A DNA stretch of 64,000 bases from contig CAWHKZ010000011.1 of NCBI GenBank assembly GCA_963830165.1, positions 186,001 through 250,000 on the forward strand, written 5' to 3'. Source of the DNA: Bog-756 sp963830165 (lineage in GTDB: Bacteria > Actinomycetota > Acidimicrobiia > Acidimicrobiales > RAAP-2). The position numbers were made by a program, and so were the translations under genes. This document shows positions 57,298 to 64,000 of this stretch, piece after piece. The notes under the pieces are model-generated. The model ran no database searches, had not been told where the DNA came from, and saw only the letters and a program-made list of their open reading frames with translations. The first letter of the stretch is position 1. Every line of letters begins with the position of its first letter.

Positions 57298-58080
57298 ATG
57301 GCTAACAACTCGACGGGCAAATGGGTGCAACGCGCCGCCACCACGGGTGGCGGGCGGACCTATCGCGGGCAGATGCCCGTCAACTGGTACGCCAGCCTGG
57401 CGCTGATCTGCGTGGTCGGCCTGTTCCTCATCGGTTTCAGCCGGTATCAGCTGACCCATAAGACGACGTCGTCGTCGGGCCCCCCGACGACGTCACAGAC
57501 CTGGTACGCCGCCCTCGGGATCGACATCTGCGGGACCATCGAGCCCAACCTCCCGGCCAGCACCAACACCTCGGTGACCGGCCTGACCGCCAACGGCAAC
57601 GGGATCGTGACGGTCCACCCGAAGAACTCCTCGGAGTCGGGCAGCAATGCGACGCTGGGCACCTTCGTGAAGCACTACAAGGGCCTCCAGCTGGACAACT
57701 CGACCCTGCAGTATCCGGGTAAGCCGGTCTACACGAACGGCGAAGTGTGTCCCAAGGGCACCGCCGACGCCGGCAAGCCCGGTGTCGTGATCGTCTACAG
57801 CTGGCCCAACTTCACCTCGAAGACGGGCTCGGAGACCCCGGGCGACCCCCAGGACCTCCTCTTCCAGAACGGCCAGCTCATCACGATGGCCTTCGTGCCG
57901 GCCGCTACGACCATCCCCAAGCCGCCGGCATCGGTGATCACGAGCCTGATCACGGCCGACGAATCTGGCCCGACCACCGCCACCACGGCGCCGACCGTGT
58001 CGTCGACCACCCTGCCGACGACGTCGACGACGGCGCCGGCCCCCACCACGACCACCACGCCCGGCGGATCGAAGGGGTGA
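57298..58080 (+). CDS. Single-span membrane protein with extracytoplasmic domain, unknown
   Basis: A 260-residue protein I do not recognise. A basic cytoplasmic N-terminus (1-27) precedes one membrane helix (YASLALICVVGLFLIGFSRY, about 30-49); the outer part of about 165 residues has two cysteines (DICGTIEP and GEVCPKGT) and many Asn/Thr/Ser/Gly, then a Thr/Pro tail like the one on the LCP protein. The stop overlaps the start of the nucleotidyltransferase gene (GTGA), tying it to the polysaccharide locus. A role in export, anchoring or assembly of the polymer is inference. Confidence 0.7.
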   Translation: MANNSTGKWVQRAATTGGGRTYRGQMPVNWYASLALICVVGLFLIGFSRYQLTHKTTSSSGPPTTSQTWYAALGIDICGTIEPNLPASTNTSVTGLTANGNGIVTVHPKNSSESGSNATLGTFVKHYKGLQLDNSTLQYPGKPVYTNGEVCPKGTADAGKPGVVIVYSWPNFTSKTGSETPGDPQDLLFQNGQLITMAFVPAATTIPKPPASVITSLITADESGPTTATTAPTVSSTTLPTTSTTAPAPTTTTTPGGSKG

Positions 58081-59169
58081 GGGCCGTCGTCCTGGTGGGC
58101 GGCGAAGGAACCCGCCTCCGGCCACTGACACTGACCGCGCCCAAGCAGATGCTCCCGATCGTGGAGCAGTCCATGGTGGAGCGGGTCCTCGGGCACCTGG
58201 CCTCGCACGGCATCGACGAGGCCGTCCTCTCCCTCGGCTACCGGCCGGATGCGTTCAGCGACGCCTATCCCGACGGGGTCATCGCCGGCGTGCGCTCGAC
58301 GTACGCGGTCGAGCCCAGTCCGCTCGACACGGCAGGCGCCATCCGGTTCGCCGCGGCGTTCGCCGGCATCGACGAGACCTTCGTCGTCCTGAACGGTGAC
58401 GTTCTCACCGACTTCGACATCAGTGGTCTCGTCGACTTCCACCGGGGCCGGGGTGCCGAGGGCACCATCGGCCTCACTCCGGTCGACGACCCGAGCAGCT
58501 TCGGGGTCGTTCCCACCGAAGCCGACGGCAAGGTCACTGCGTTCATCGAGAAGCCCCCGAGGGACGAGGCGCCGACCAACCTCATCAACGCCGGGATCTA
58601 CGTCCTCGAGCCGTCGGTCCTCGGGCGCATCGCACCCGACGTGCGGGTGTCCATCGAGCGGGAGACGTTCCCGGCCATGGTCGCGGACGGCGCGCTCGTA
58701 CGCGCTCGGATCCGACGCCTACTGGCTGGACACAGGTACGCCCGACGCCTACCTGCGCGCTCACCGGGACTTCCTGACCGGCCGACGCTCGGGGCCGCCC
58801 GCACCCGACGCGGTGTCGGATCCGGATCTGGGCCCCGGGGTCTGGACCATCGGCACGGTCGATGCGGCGCCCGGATCGGTGTCGCAGTCCGTGCTCGGGC
58901 GGGGCGCGTCGGTGGCGCCCACCGCCAAGGTGGCCGACTCGGTGATCGGCGCCGGCTCACAGGTGGAGGACGGCGCCACTGTGACCGGCAGCGTCCTTCT
59001 GCCGGGCGCCCGCGTGGCGGCGCAGGCCAGTGTGGAGGGATCGATCGTGGGCCCGGGCGCGACGATCGGCCAGCGTTGCGTCGTGACCGGGATCTCGGTC
59101 ATCGGCGCCGAGGCGGTGATCCCCTCGGGCACGTCGCTCGACGGTGAGCGCTACCCGTCGGGGAACTGA
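58077..59169 (+). CDS. Sugar-1-phosphate nucleotidyltransferase with left-handed beta-helix tail (one frameshift)
   Basis: About 364 residues. The nucleotidyl-transfer core opens AVVLVGGEGTRLRPLTLTAP with KQMLPI, then FVVLNGDVLTDFD and INAGIYVLEP; the C-terminal third has hexapeptide repeats (SVLGRGASVAPTAKVADSVI, GSQVEDGATVTGSVLL, PGATIGQRC) forming a beta-helix. This matches GDP-mannose pyrophosphorylase-like or glucose-1-P thymidylyltransferase-like proteins; the sugar and base are not certain. The frame changes +1 near 58700, before SDAYWLDTGTPDAYLRAHRD. GTG 58077 overlaps the preceding stop. Confidence 0.88.
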
Positions 59170-59171
59170 CG

Positions 59172-60137
59172 ATGCGGGCCCTGGTCACCGGAGGCGCCGG
59201 GTTCATCGGCTCGACCCTGGTCGACAGGCTCCTGGCCGAGGGCCACTCGGTCGACGTGATCGACGACCTGTCGACCGGCTCACTGGCCAACCTGGCCTCC
59301 GCCCGGGCCAGCGCCGACAACCAGCTCACGTTCCACCGCCTCGACATCCGGGCTCCCGAGGTCGTCGAACTCATGGCCCGGCGCACCCCCGAGGTCGTCT
59401 TCCACCTCGCCGCCCAGGCGGATGTGCGGGTGTCTGTCGCCGACCCGGTGTTCGATGCGGACGTGAACCTCCTCGGTACGTTGCGCATCCTCGAGGGAAC
59501 CCGCGCCGCCGGCGCATCCCGAATCGTCTTCGCGGCGAGCGGCGGGACGCTGTACGGCGAACCTGACGTGTCCGAGCTCCCGCTCAAGGAGTCGCTTCCC
59601 CAGCACCCGCTGTCCCCCTACGGCGTGTCGAAGAAGGCCGCCCTCAACTATCTCGTCGCCTACCGCGAGCTCCACTCGCTGGAGTTCGCCGCCCTGGCCC
59701 TGGCCAACGTCTACGGACCCCGACAGGACCCCCACGGTGAGGCGGGAGTGGTGGCGATCTTCGCCGAGCGACTCCTCCGGGGCCAGCCCGTCACCGTCTT
59801 CGGCGATGGTGAGCAGACGCGGGACTTCGTGTACGTCGACGACGTGGTCGATGCCTTCGTCCGGGCGGCCACCAAAGGCGGTGGCCTGGTGTGCAACATC
59901 GGCACCGGACGGGAGACCTCGGTCAATACCCTCTTCCGGGAGATGGCCCGTCAGGCCGGTGTGGAAGTGGAGCCCGAGTTCAAGCCGCTGCGAGCGGGGG
60001 AGCTCGCCCGCAACTGCCTCGACAACACGCGGGCGGGCATCCAGCTGGGCTGGAGCCCATGGACCGACCTCGGGGTGGGCACCCTGGCGACCATCGACTT
60101 CGTGCGCACCCGGCTCGAGGAGTCCGGCGAGCTCTGA
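59172..60137 (+). CDS. NAD-dependent epimerase/dehydratase, UDP-glucose 4-epimerase (GalE)-like
   Basis: A 321-residue extended SDR. RALVTGGAGFIGSTLVDRLL, VIDDLSTGSLANL, HLAAQADVRVSVADP, the active site ASGGTLYGEP with YGVSKKAALNYL, and LANVYGPRQDPHGEAGVVAI fit the GalE-like epimerases of polysaccharide loci. It begins 2 nt after the nucleotidyltransferase stop and is the last gene of the run. Substrate could be UDP-glucose/galactose or another NDP-sugar. The 60138-60264 spacer to the convergent gene contains the 15-bp word GTCGGCCGGCTGAAC twice (60144 and 60206) and no gene. Confidence 0.9.
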   Translation: MRALVTGGAGFIGSTLVDRLLAEGHSVDVIDDLSTGSLANLASARASADNQLTFHRLDIRAPEVVELMARRTPEVVFHLAAQADVRVSVADPVFDADVNLLGTLRILEGTRAAGASRIVFAASGGTLYGEPDVSELPLKESLPQHPLSPYGVSKKAALNYLVAYRELHSLEFAALALANVYGPRQDPHGEAGVVAIFAERLLRGQPVTVFGDGEQTRDFVYVDDVVDAFVRAATKGGGLVCNIGTGRETSVNTLFREMARQAGVEVEPEFKPLRAGELARNCLDNTRAGIQLGWSPWTDLGVGTLATIDFVRTRLEESGEL

Positions 60138-60264
60138 ACCGGTGTCGGCCGGCTGAACCCCCGACCCGAACTCACTCCCGCTGTCCGGACGGGCTCCGAC
60201 CCGACGTCGGCCGGCTGAACTGCCGGCCCGAGTTCACGGCGCCGGCAAGGTCCCCGGCTGTCGG

Positions 60265-62028
60265 TCAGAACAGGGGCGGACCGTCGGGCGGACCGTCGGT
60301 CGGATCGCCAGGCGGGTCGTCAGGTGGGTCGTCGGGCCGGTCCAGTCCGAGGTCCGGCTCCTGGCCGAAGGCGGGCTGGGGCGTGAAGGACCACCCCGGG
60401 TCCTCGTCGCTCGGCCCGTGGCGTCGGAGGATCCAACCGTCGTAGGTCTTCAGCCGGTGGTGGTGGGTGCACAGCAGGGCCAGGTTGTCGAGAGCGGTCG
60501 GCCCACCCCCGGCCAGGGGCTCGACGTGGTCGATCTCCAGTCCGTAGGGCATCGCACAGCCCGGCACCACGCAGGTCCGGTCCCGGAAGGCCAAGGCGAT
60601 GCGCAGCCGCTTGTTGACGGTCCGGCCCAGGTGGCTGACGGCCCGGATGTCGCCGGCCTCGCAGAACAGCACGTTCAGGTCCGAGTCGAGGGCCAGGGCC
60701 CGGGCCAGGGGCACGGGGATGGGCCCCATGCCGTCGAGCTCGCACAGCTCACCGGGGGCGGCCCGCCCGCGGCGCAGGGCCTCCAGGTCCACCCGGACGA
60801 TGACCGTGGCGGCCGGCGGTCGGTCGACGAGGTCGTCGGCACCCCGCAGGCCGCTGTCGCCGGCCGGCGTCGGATCGCCACCCGTGGCCGCCGGACCCGA
60901 GGTGGTGGCCCGGCCCGGACCGCCCGCCCCGCCCGAACCACCCGACCCGCTCGGACCGCTCGACCGGACCGAACCGCCCGCCCCGCTCGACCGGACCGAA
61001 CCGCCCGGACCGCCTGACCGGCCCGGACCGCCCGCCCCGCTCGGACCGCCCGACCCGCTCGGACCGCCCGACCCGCTCGGACCGCCCGGCGTGGCCCCCC
61101 TGGGCGTCGGGGACCCGGTCACGAGGGCGAACAGGGCGTCGGTCAGCAGGGCGGCGTCGGACTCGTGGGCCACGGTGGGGGAGGAGCCGTCCCCGCCACT
61201 GCTCCACCCACCGTCCCGGCCACTGCTCCACCCACCGTCCCGGCCACTGCTCCACCCACCGTCCCGGCCACTGCTCCACCCACCGTCCCGGCCGTTTCCC
61301 GGCCCGCCGTCCCCGGCCCCCTCCCGTCGGGCGTCCCGCAGGCGCCGGGCCGCCGGCACCAGCCGGGCCAGCAGGGCCGCACCCCGCTCGGGGGAGTCCT
61401 TGCCCGAGAAGCAGAACGCCCCCTCGCCGTCGGTCCAGTGGGTGAAGTGGCGTTCGGCGTGGATGCGCCGGGCCCGGGCCACGGGGTCGTTGCCCGAGGC
61501 CGTGGCCCGGGCCCGCAGGCAGCGCTCCCGGGTGGCCCGCAGCGGCTCGTCCTCGGATCCGGCCAACAGGGCCGACTCGCTGGCCGGGTCGAGGCGGGCG
61601 GCGTCGGTGATCTCGGCGGCCTTCGGGCCCGACAGCCGCCCGGCCCGCAGGGCCTCCTCGGTCGAGGGCAGCTGGGCCAGGCGCTGGCCCGTCTCGAGGG
61701 TGCGCCGGGCCTGGCCGGCCGAGACCCCCTCCAGGTCGGCCAGCAGACTGGCCGGGGAGCGGTGGCCGGCATGCTCCCAGTGCCCCGAGGCGGCGATGCG
61801 GGGGGCGAGCAGGGTCTTGGCCGCCCCCACCAGGCGCTCCAGCTTGGCCAGTGCCGCGTACAGCGCCGTGGCGTCGGCACCGAGCAGGGTGTCGGGATCG
61901 AGGTCGGCCACCAACGACGCCATCGACCCGGTGAGGGTGGCCACCTGCGAGGTGAGGCCGGGAGCGGCAGGCCGGGAGGGGGACTCCAGTGCCATGGGGA
62001 CAGCATTGCCGGGGGGTGTGACTCTCAT
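60265..62028 (-). CDS. DUF222 / HNH endonuclease domain protein
   Basis: A 587-residue protein. The N-terminal half is the DUF222 (13E12-type) region (LAKLERLVGAAKTLLAPRIA, RSPASLLADLEGVSAG, LRAGRLSGPKAAEITDAA, HFTHWTDGEGAFCFSG). The C-terminus has an HNH nuclease domain: CVVPGCAMPYGLEIDHVEPL, then ALDNLALLCTHHHRLKT, with the zinc Cys and the catalytic DH. Between them lie two repeat tracts rich in Gly, Ser and Asp-Gly-Gly-Trp. These proteins form large families in actinobacteria and are often linked to mobile DNA; function unproven. ATG 62028 is used; ATG 61996 is possible. Confidence 0.88.
   Translation of the reverse strand: MRVTPPGNAVPMALESPSRPAAPGLTSQVATLTGSMASLVADLDPDTLLGADATALYAALAKLERLVGAAKTLLAPRIAASGHWEHAGHRSPASLLADLEGVSAGQARRTLETGQRLAQLPSTEEALRAGRLSGPKAAEITDAARLDPASESALLAGSEDEPLRATRERCLRARATASGNDPVARARRIHAERHFTHWTDGEGAFCFSGKDSPERGAALLARLVPAARRLRDARREGAGDGGPGNGRDGGWSSGRDGGWSSGRDGGWSSGRDGGWSSGGDGSSPTVAHESDAALLTDALFALVTGSPTPRGATPGGPSGSGGPSGSGGPSGAGGPGRSGGPGGSVRSSGAGGSVRSSGPSGSGGSGGAGGPGRATTSGPAATGGDPTPAGDSGLRGADDLVDRPPAATVIVRVDLEALRRGRAAPGELCELDGMGPIPVPLARALALDSDLNVLFCEAGDIRAVSHLGRTVNKRLRIALAFRDRTCVVPGCAMPYGLEIDHVEPLAGGGPTALDNLALLCTHHHRLKTYDGWILRRHGPSDEDPGWSFTPQPAFGQEPDLGLDRPDDPPDDPPGDPTDGPPDGPPLF
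60905..61090. repeat. Degenerate 15-18 bp repeats inside the DUF222/HNH gene
   Basis: Words such as GACCCGCTCGGACCGCCC recur with an 18-bp step at the right end and as 15/30-bp variants to the left. On the minus strand they encode Gly-Gly-Pro-Ser-Gly-Ser and Gly-Ser-Val-Arg-Ser-Ser repeats of a flexible linker. Confidence 0.8.
61198..61293. repeat. 24-bp tandem repeat, four perfect units, inside the DUF222/HNH gene
   Basis: Units at 61198, 61222, 61246 and 61270 are identical; on the minus strand each encodes Gly-Arg-Asp-Gly-Gly-Trp-Ser-Ser. Perfect identity indicates recent expansion or an assembly-sensitive copy number. Confidence 0.9.
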
Positions 62029-62030
62029 AC

Positions 62031-62245
62031 TGGTCAGGTCCTCGAGCAGGGCCTGGCCTGACCCGAATGGTGTGACTGGCCCCGTGCCTTCCCACTGATC
62101 TGTCGACCTGGTTCCTGCTCCTGGACGCGCACCAGCCGGTCGGACGGACGTGACCTGATAGGAGCCTTGACGTGCACCATGGGAGTCCTGTCCGCCGTCC
62201 CGGCCGGCGGTGCCATCCCAACCAGCAAGGAAGGCAGATACCAAC
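62031..62245 (+). ncRNA. Candidate bridge-RNA region of the IS110 element
   Basis: The 215-nt stretch before the transposase has no reading frame of note. GGTCAGG (62032-62038) and CCTGACC (62057-62063) form a 7-bp stem; CCGCCG (62192-62197) and CGGCGG (62205-62210) form another. In the IS110 group the non-coding left end encodes a structured bridge RNA that pairs with target and donor DNA; position and length fit, but the two guide loops were not resolved. Confidence 0.3.
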
Positions 62246-63503
62246 ATGGCAAATAACGACAGGACCGTGGTCGGCGGGGTGGACACCCACGAGGATGTCC
62301 ACGTCGCCGCCGTGGTCGACGAGATCGGGAGGATCCTCGAGACCTCGGCGTTTTCGACGACGGCAAAGGGCTTGGCCGAGCTCCACGCCTGGATGCGCTC
62401 GTTCGGCGACGTTGCCCGGGTGGGGGTCGAGGGCACCGGGGCCTACGGTGCCGGCCTCGCACGCCACCTGAGTGGCGAAGGTGTCGAGGTGGTCGAGGTC
62501 AACCGCCCGAACCGCCAGGTTCGGCGGCGTCGGGGCAAGTCCGACACGGTGGATGCCGAAGCGGCTGCCCGGGCTGCCCTGAACGGCGAAGCCACCGTGG
62601 CACCCAAGGCCCAGGTCGGCGTCGTCGAGTCGATCCGGGTCCACCGGGTGGCCTTCGTGTCGGCCCGGTCCCACCGGACCCAGGTGGCACTCCAGATCCG
62701 GGACCTGATCGTCACCGCTCCGCCCGAGCTCCGGGCCGTCCTCGGCCCGCTCGCCACCGAGGAGCGGGTGGCCCGCTGTGCCCGGTTCCGTGTGATCGGT
62801 GACCCCGCCGACCCGTCGGTCGGGGTGAAGAGCGCACTGCGATCCTTGGCCCGGCGTCACGAGGCACTGACGGTCGAGATGGTCGAGCTGGAGGCGACGC
62901 TCGACCGGCTGACGGCGATGGCAAATCCGGCGCTCCGGGGGGCGAAAGGCGTCGGCACCGACGTGGCGGCCATCCTGCTCACCGCAGCCGGTGACAATCC
63001 GGGCCGCCTGCGCGATGAGGCGGCCTTCGCTGCCATGTGGGGGGTGAGTCCGATCCAGGCGTCATCGGGCAAGGTCCAGCGCCATCGGCTCAACCGCTCG
63101 GGCAATCGGCAGGCCAACCACGCCCTCTGGCGCATCGTCCACGTGCGATTGACCTGTGATCCGGCGTCGAAGGCCTACCTGGAGCGCCGGACAGCCGAAG
63201 GCAAGTCCAGGCGGGAGATCGTCCGCTGCCTCAAGCGCTACGTGGCCCGGGAGATCTTCAGACTGTTGGTGTCCCCCGAAGCGGTGCCCGACGGAGCCGA
63301 CCTCCGCACGGCACGGATCGCCAGAGGACTCTCCCTGACGCCAGTGGCCGCAGCGCTCGACACCTCGATCAACTCCATCTCCAGGCTCGAACGCTCCATC
63401 ACCTTCGACACCGATCTGGCACGCCGCTACGAGACGTTCCTGGAATCAATCAGCGAAGACGAGTCCCAGGCCGTCCCCGCTGCGGCTTGACAGCCATAGG
63501 AGC
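62158..63503 (+). mobile_element. IS110-family insertion sequence (minimum extent)
   Basis: The element is defined by its transposase gene. The 8-bp word ATAGGAGC occurs in direct orientation on both sides, at 62158-62165 and 63496-63503 (six nt after the stop), and may mark subterminal sequences. IS110 elements have no long terminal inverted repeats and make no clear target duplication, so true ends cannot be fixed; the left end may reach about 62030. It lies between the DUF222/HNH gene and a helicase gene. Confidence 0.6.
62246..63490 (+). CDS. IS110-family transposase (DEDD/Tnp20) with C-terminal HTH
   Basis: A 414-residue intact transposase. RuvC-like DEDD residues: D in VVGGVDTHEDVHVAAVV, E in VGVEGTGAYGAGL, and the DxxDA pair in KSDTVDAEAAARAAL. 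The Tnp20 domain with the catalytic serine follows: KGVGTDVAAILLTAAGDNP, FAAMWGVSPIQASSGK, HRLNRSGNRQANHALW. After about residue 350 an extra module reads LRTARIARGLSLTPVAAALD and INSISRLERSITFDTDLARR, a recognisable Xre-type helix-turn-helix. ATG 62246 was chosen because homology begins there. The enzyme uses an RNA-guided recombination mechanism in studied relatives. Confidence 0.93.
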   Translation: MANNDRTVVGGVDTHEDVHVAAVVDEIGRILETSAFSTTAKGLAELHAWMRSFGDVARVGVEGTGAYGAGLARHLSGEGVEVVEVNRPNRQVRRRRGKSDTVDAEAAARAALNGEATVAPKAQVGVVESIRVHRVAFVSARSHRTQVALQIRDLIVTAPPELRAVLGPLATEERVARCARFRVIGDPADPSVGVKSALRSLARRHEALTVEMVELEATLDRLTAMANPALRGAKGVGTDVAAILLTAAGDNPGRLRDEAAFAAMWGVSPIQASSGKVQRHRLNRSGNRQANHALWRIVHVRLTCDPASKAYLERRTAEGKSRREIVRCLKRYVAREIFRLLVSPEAVPDGADLRTARIARGLSLTPVAAALDTSINSISRLERSITFDTDLARRYETFLESISEDESQAVPAAA

Positions 63504-63656
63504 ATCGGTCGGTCGAGACAGCGGCGCGTGAGAGCGCGCACACGGGTGACGGTCGATTGCCTGTAGTGTGTGTGAGTCCACCCGCGCTGCGTCAACTGCG
63601 CCTGGTGGATCCCGAGGCACACTCCGGTGCTTCCCCTGTAGCCCGAAAGTGCCTCC

Positions 63657-64000
63657 ATGCCTCCCTCTGCCTCTTCCTTCGCCGTACTCGGCGTGCCCTC
63701 GGACATCGTGTCCGCGCTCGATGCCAACGGCATCACCTCCCCGTTCCCGATCCAGGCCATGACGCTTCCCGATGCCCTCGCCGGGCGTGACGTGTGCGGC
63801 AAGGCCCCGACCGGGTCGGGCAAGACGCTTGCCTTCGGCATCGGTGCCGTCGCCCGCCTCCAGGGCCGGTCGTCGAAGCCGAAGCACCCTCGCGTGCTCG
63901 TCCTGACGCCCACCCGGGAGCTGGCCGCCCAGGTCGCCTCCGAACTGCAGGTGCTCGCCGACCCTCGTGGCCTGAACGTGGAGTGCTTCTACGGCGGCGT
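63657..64000 (+). CDS. DEAD-box RNA helicase, N-terminal part (runs off window)
   Basis: 114 complete codons from ATG 63657 to the edge. The Q motif (SPFPIQAMTLPDALAGRD), motif I APTGSGKT and motif Ia VLTPTRELAAQV are in order, so this is the first RecA domain of a DEAD-box RNA helicase, which unwinds RNA duplexes in ribosome assembly, mRNA turnover or cold adaptation. The 63491-63656 spacer has no gene; a TAGTGT hexamer at 63565-63570 leaves an 86-nt leader, long for this window, which could hold a post-transcriptional control site. Confidence 0.93.
   Translation, partial: MPPSASSFAVLGVPSDIVSALDANGITSPFPIQAMTLPDALAGRDVCGKAPTGSGKTLAFGIGAVARLQGRSSKPKHPRVLVLTPTRELAAQVASELQVLADPRGLNVECFYGG

Overview
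The window is very GC-rich, gene-dense DNA from an actinobacterium. The gene set fits an environmental Acidimicrobiia-type lineage better than a streptomycete or mycobacterium: a SUF system with a Rieske ferredoxin, an LCP cell-wall protein, homodimeric pyruvate dehydrogenase E1, a DUF222/HNH gene, an acyl-CoA mutase large subunit, TANNNT -10 boxes directly upstream of start codons, and GTG/TTG starts in GTGA/TTGA overlaps. The class-level assignment is inference. No rRNA, tRNA, CRISPR array or prophage was recognised.

Layout. 1-7.8 kb: crotonase fragment, sufD-Rieske-sufC (+), an LCP gene, then sufC-sufS-sufU (-), giving two sufC genes and no sufB. 7.9-12.8 kb: glycogen debranching enzyme, metallo-hydrolase, acyl-CoA dehydrogenase, small secreted protein. 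12.9-17.1 kb (-): thiE, a HhH-GPD protein and aceE. 17.2-21.4 kb (+): rnhA, SDR, ABC exporter pair, methyltransferase. 21.4-28 kb (+): lpdA, the lipoylated E2 acyltransferase, a single-chain LipB-LipA fusion, an M24 peptidase and an SDR. With aceE this supplies E1, E2, E3 and the lipoylation enzymes. 28-38.6 kb: metH divergent from an ATP:cob(I)alamin adenosyltransferase, then pepA, gpsA, and unknown or membrane proteins. 38.6-45.6 kb: Tat-exported phosphoesterase, rhodanese-ThiF protein, HAD phosphatase, MFS exporter, acyl-CoA mutase large subunit. 45.7-50.3 kb: acyl-CoA carboxylase alpha, M20 peptidase and GNAT (-), divergent from biotin ligase. 50.5-60.1 kb (+): a surface-polysaccharide locus (rmlB, rmlD, ugd, uxs, two GT2 transferases, a membrane protein, a sugar-1-P nucleotidyltransferase, an epimerase). 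60.3-64 kb: DUF222/HNH gene, an IS110-family element and the start of a DEAD-box helicase.

Two properties cut across the window. First, about 17 otherwise well-conserved housekeeping genes are interrupted by single-base frameshifts, about 20 of them +1 and about 5 -1, always at G/C. The likeliest cause is unpolished single-molecule sequence, so these genes are annotated here across the breaks. Second, spacers and some coding regions carry short tandem arrays, several with a period of 22-24 bp, plus an 11-bp iteron-like array upstream of the MFS gene. The strongest leads are the LipB-LipA fusion, the palindrome over the sufCSU promoter, the IS110 element with its possible bridge-RNA leader and extra C-terminal HTH, and the repeat arrays.
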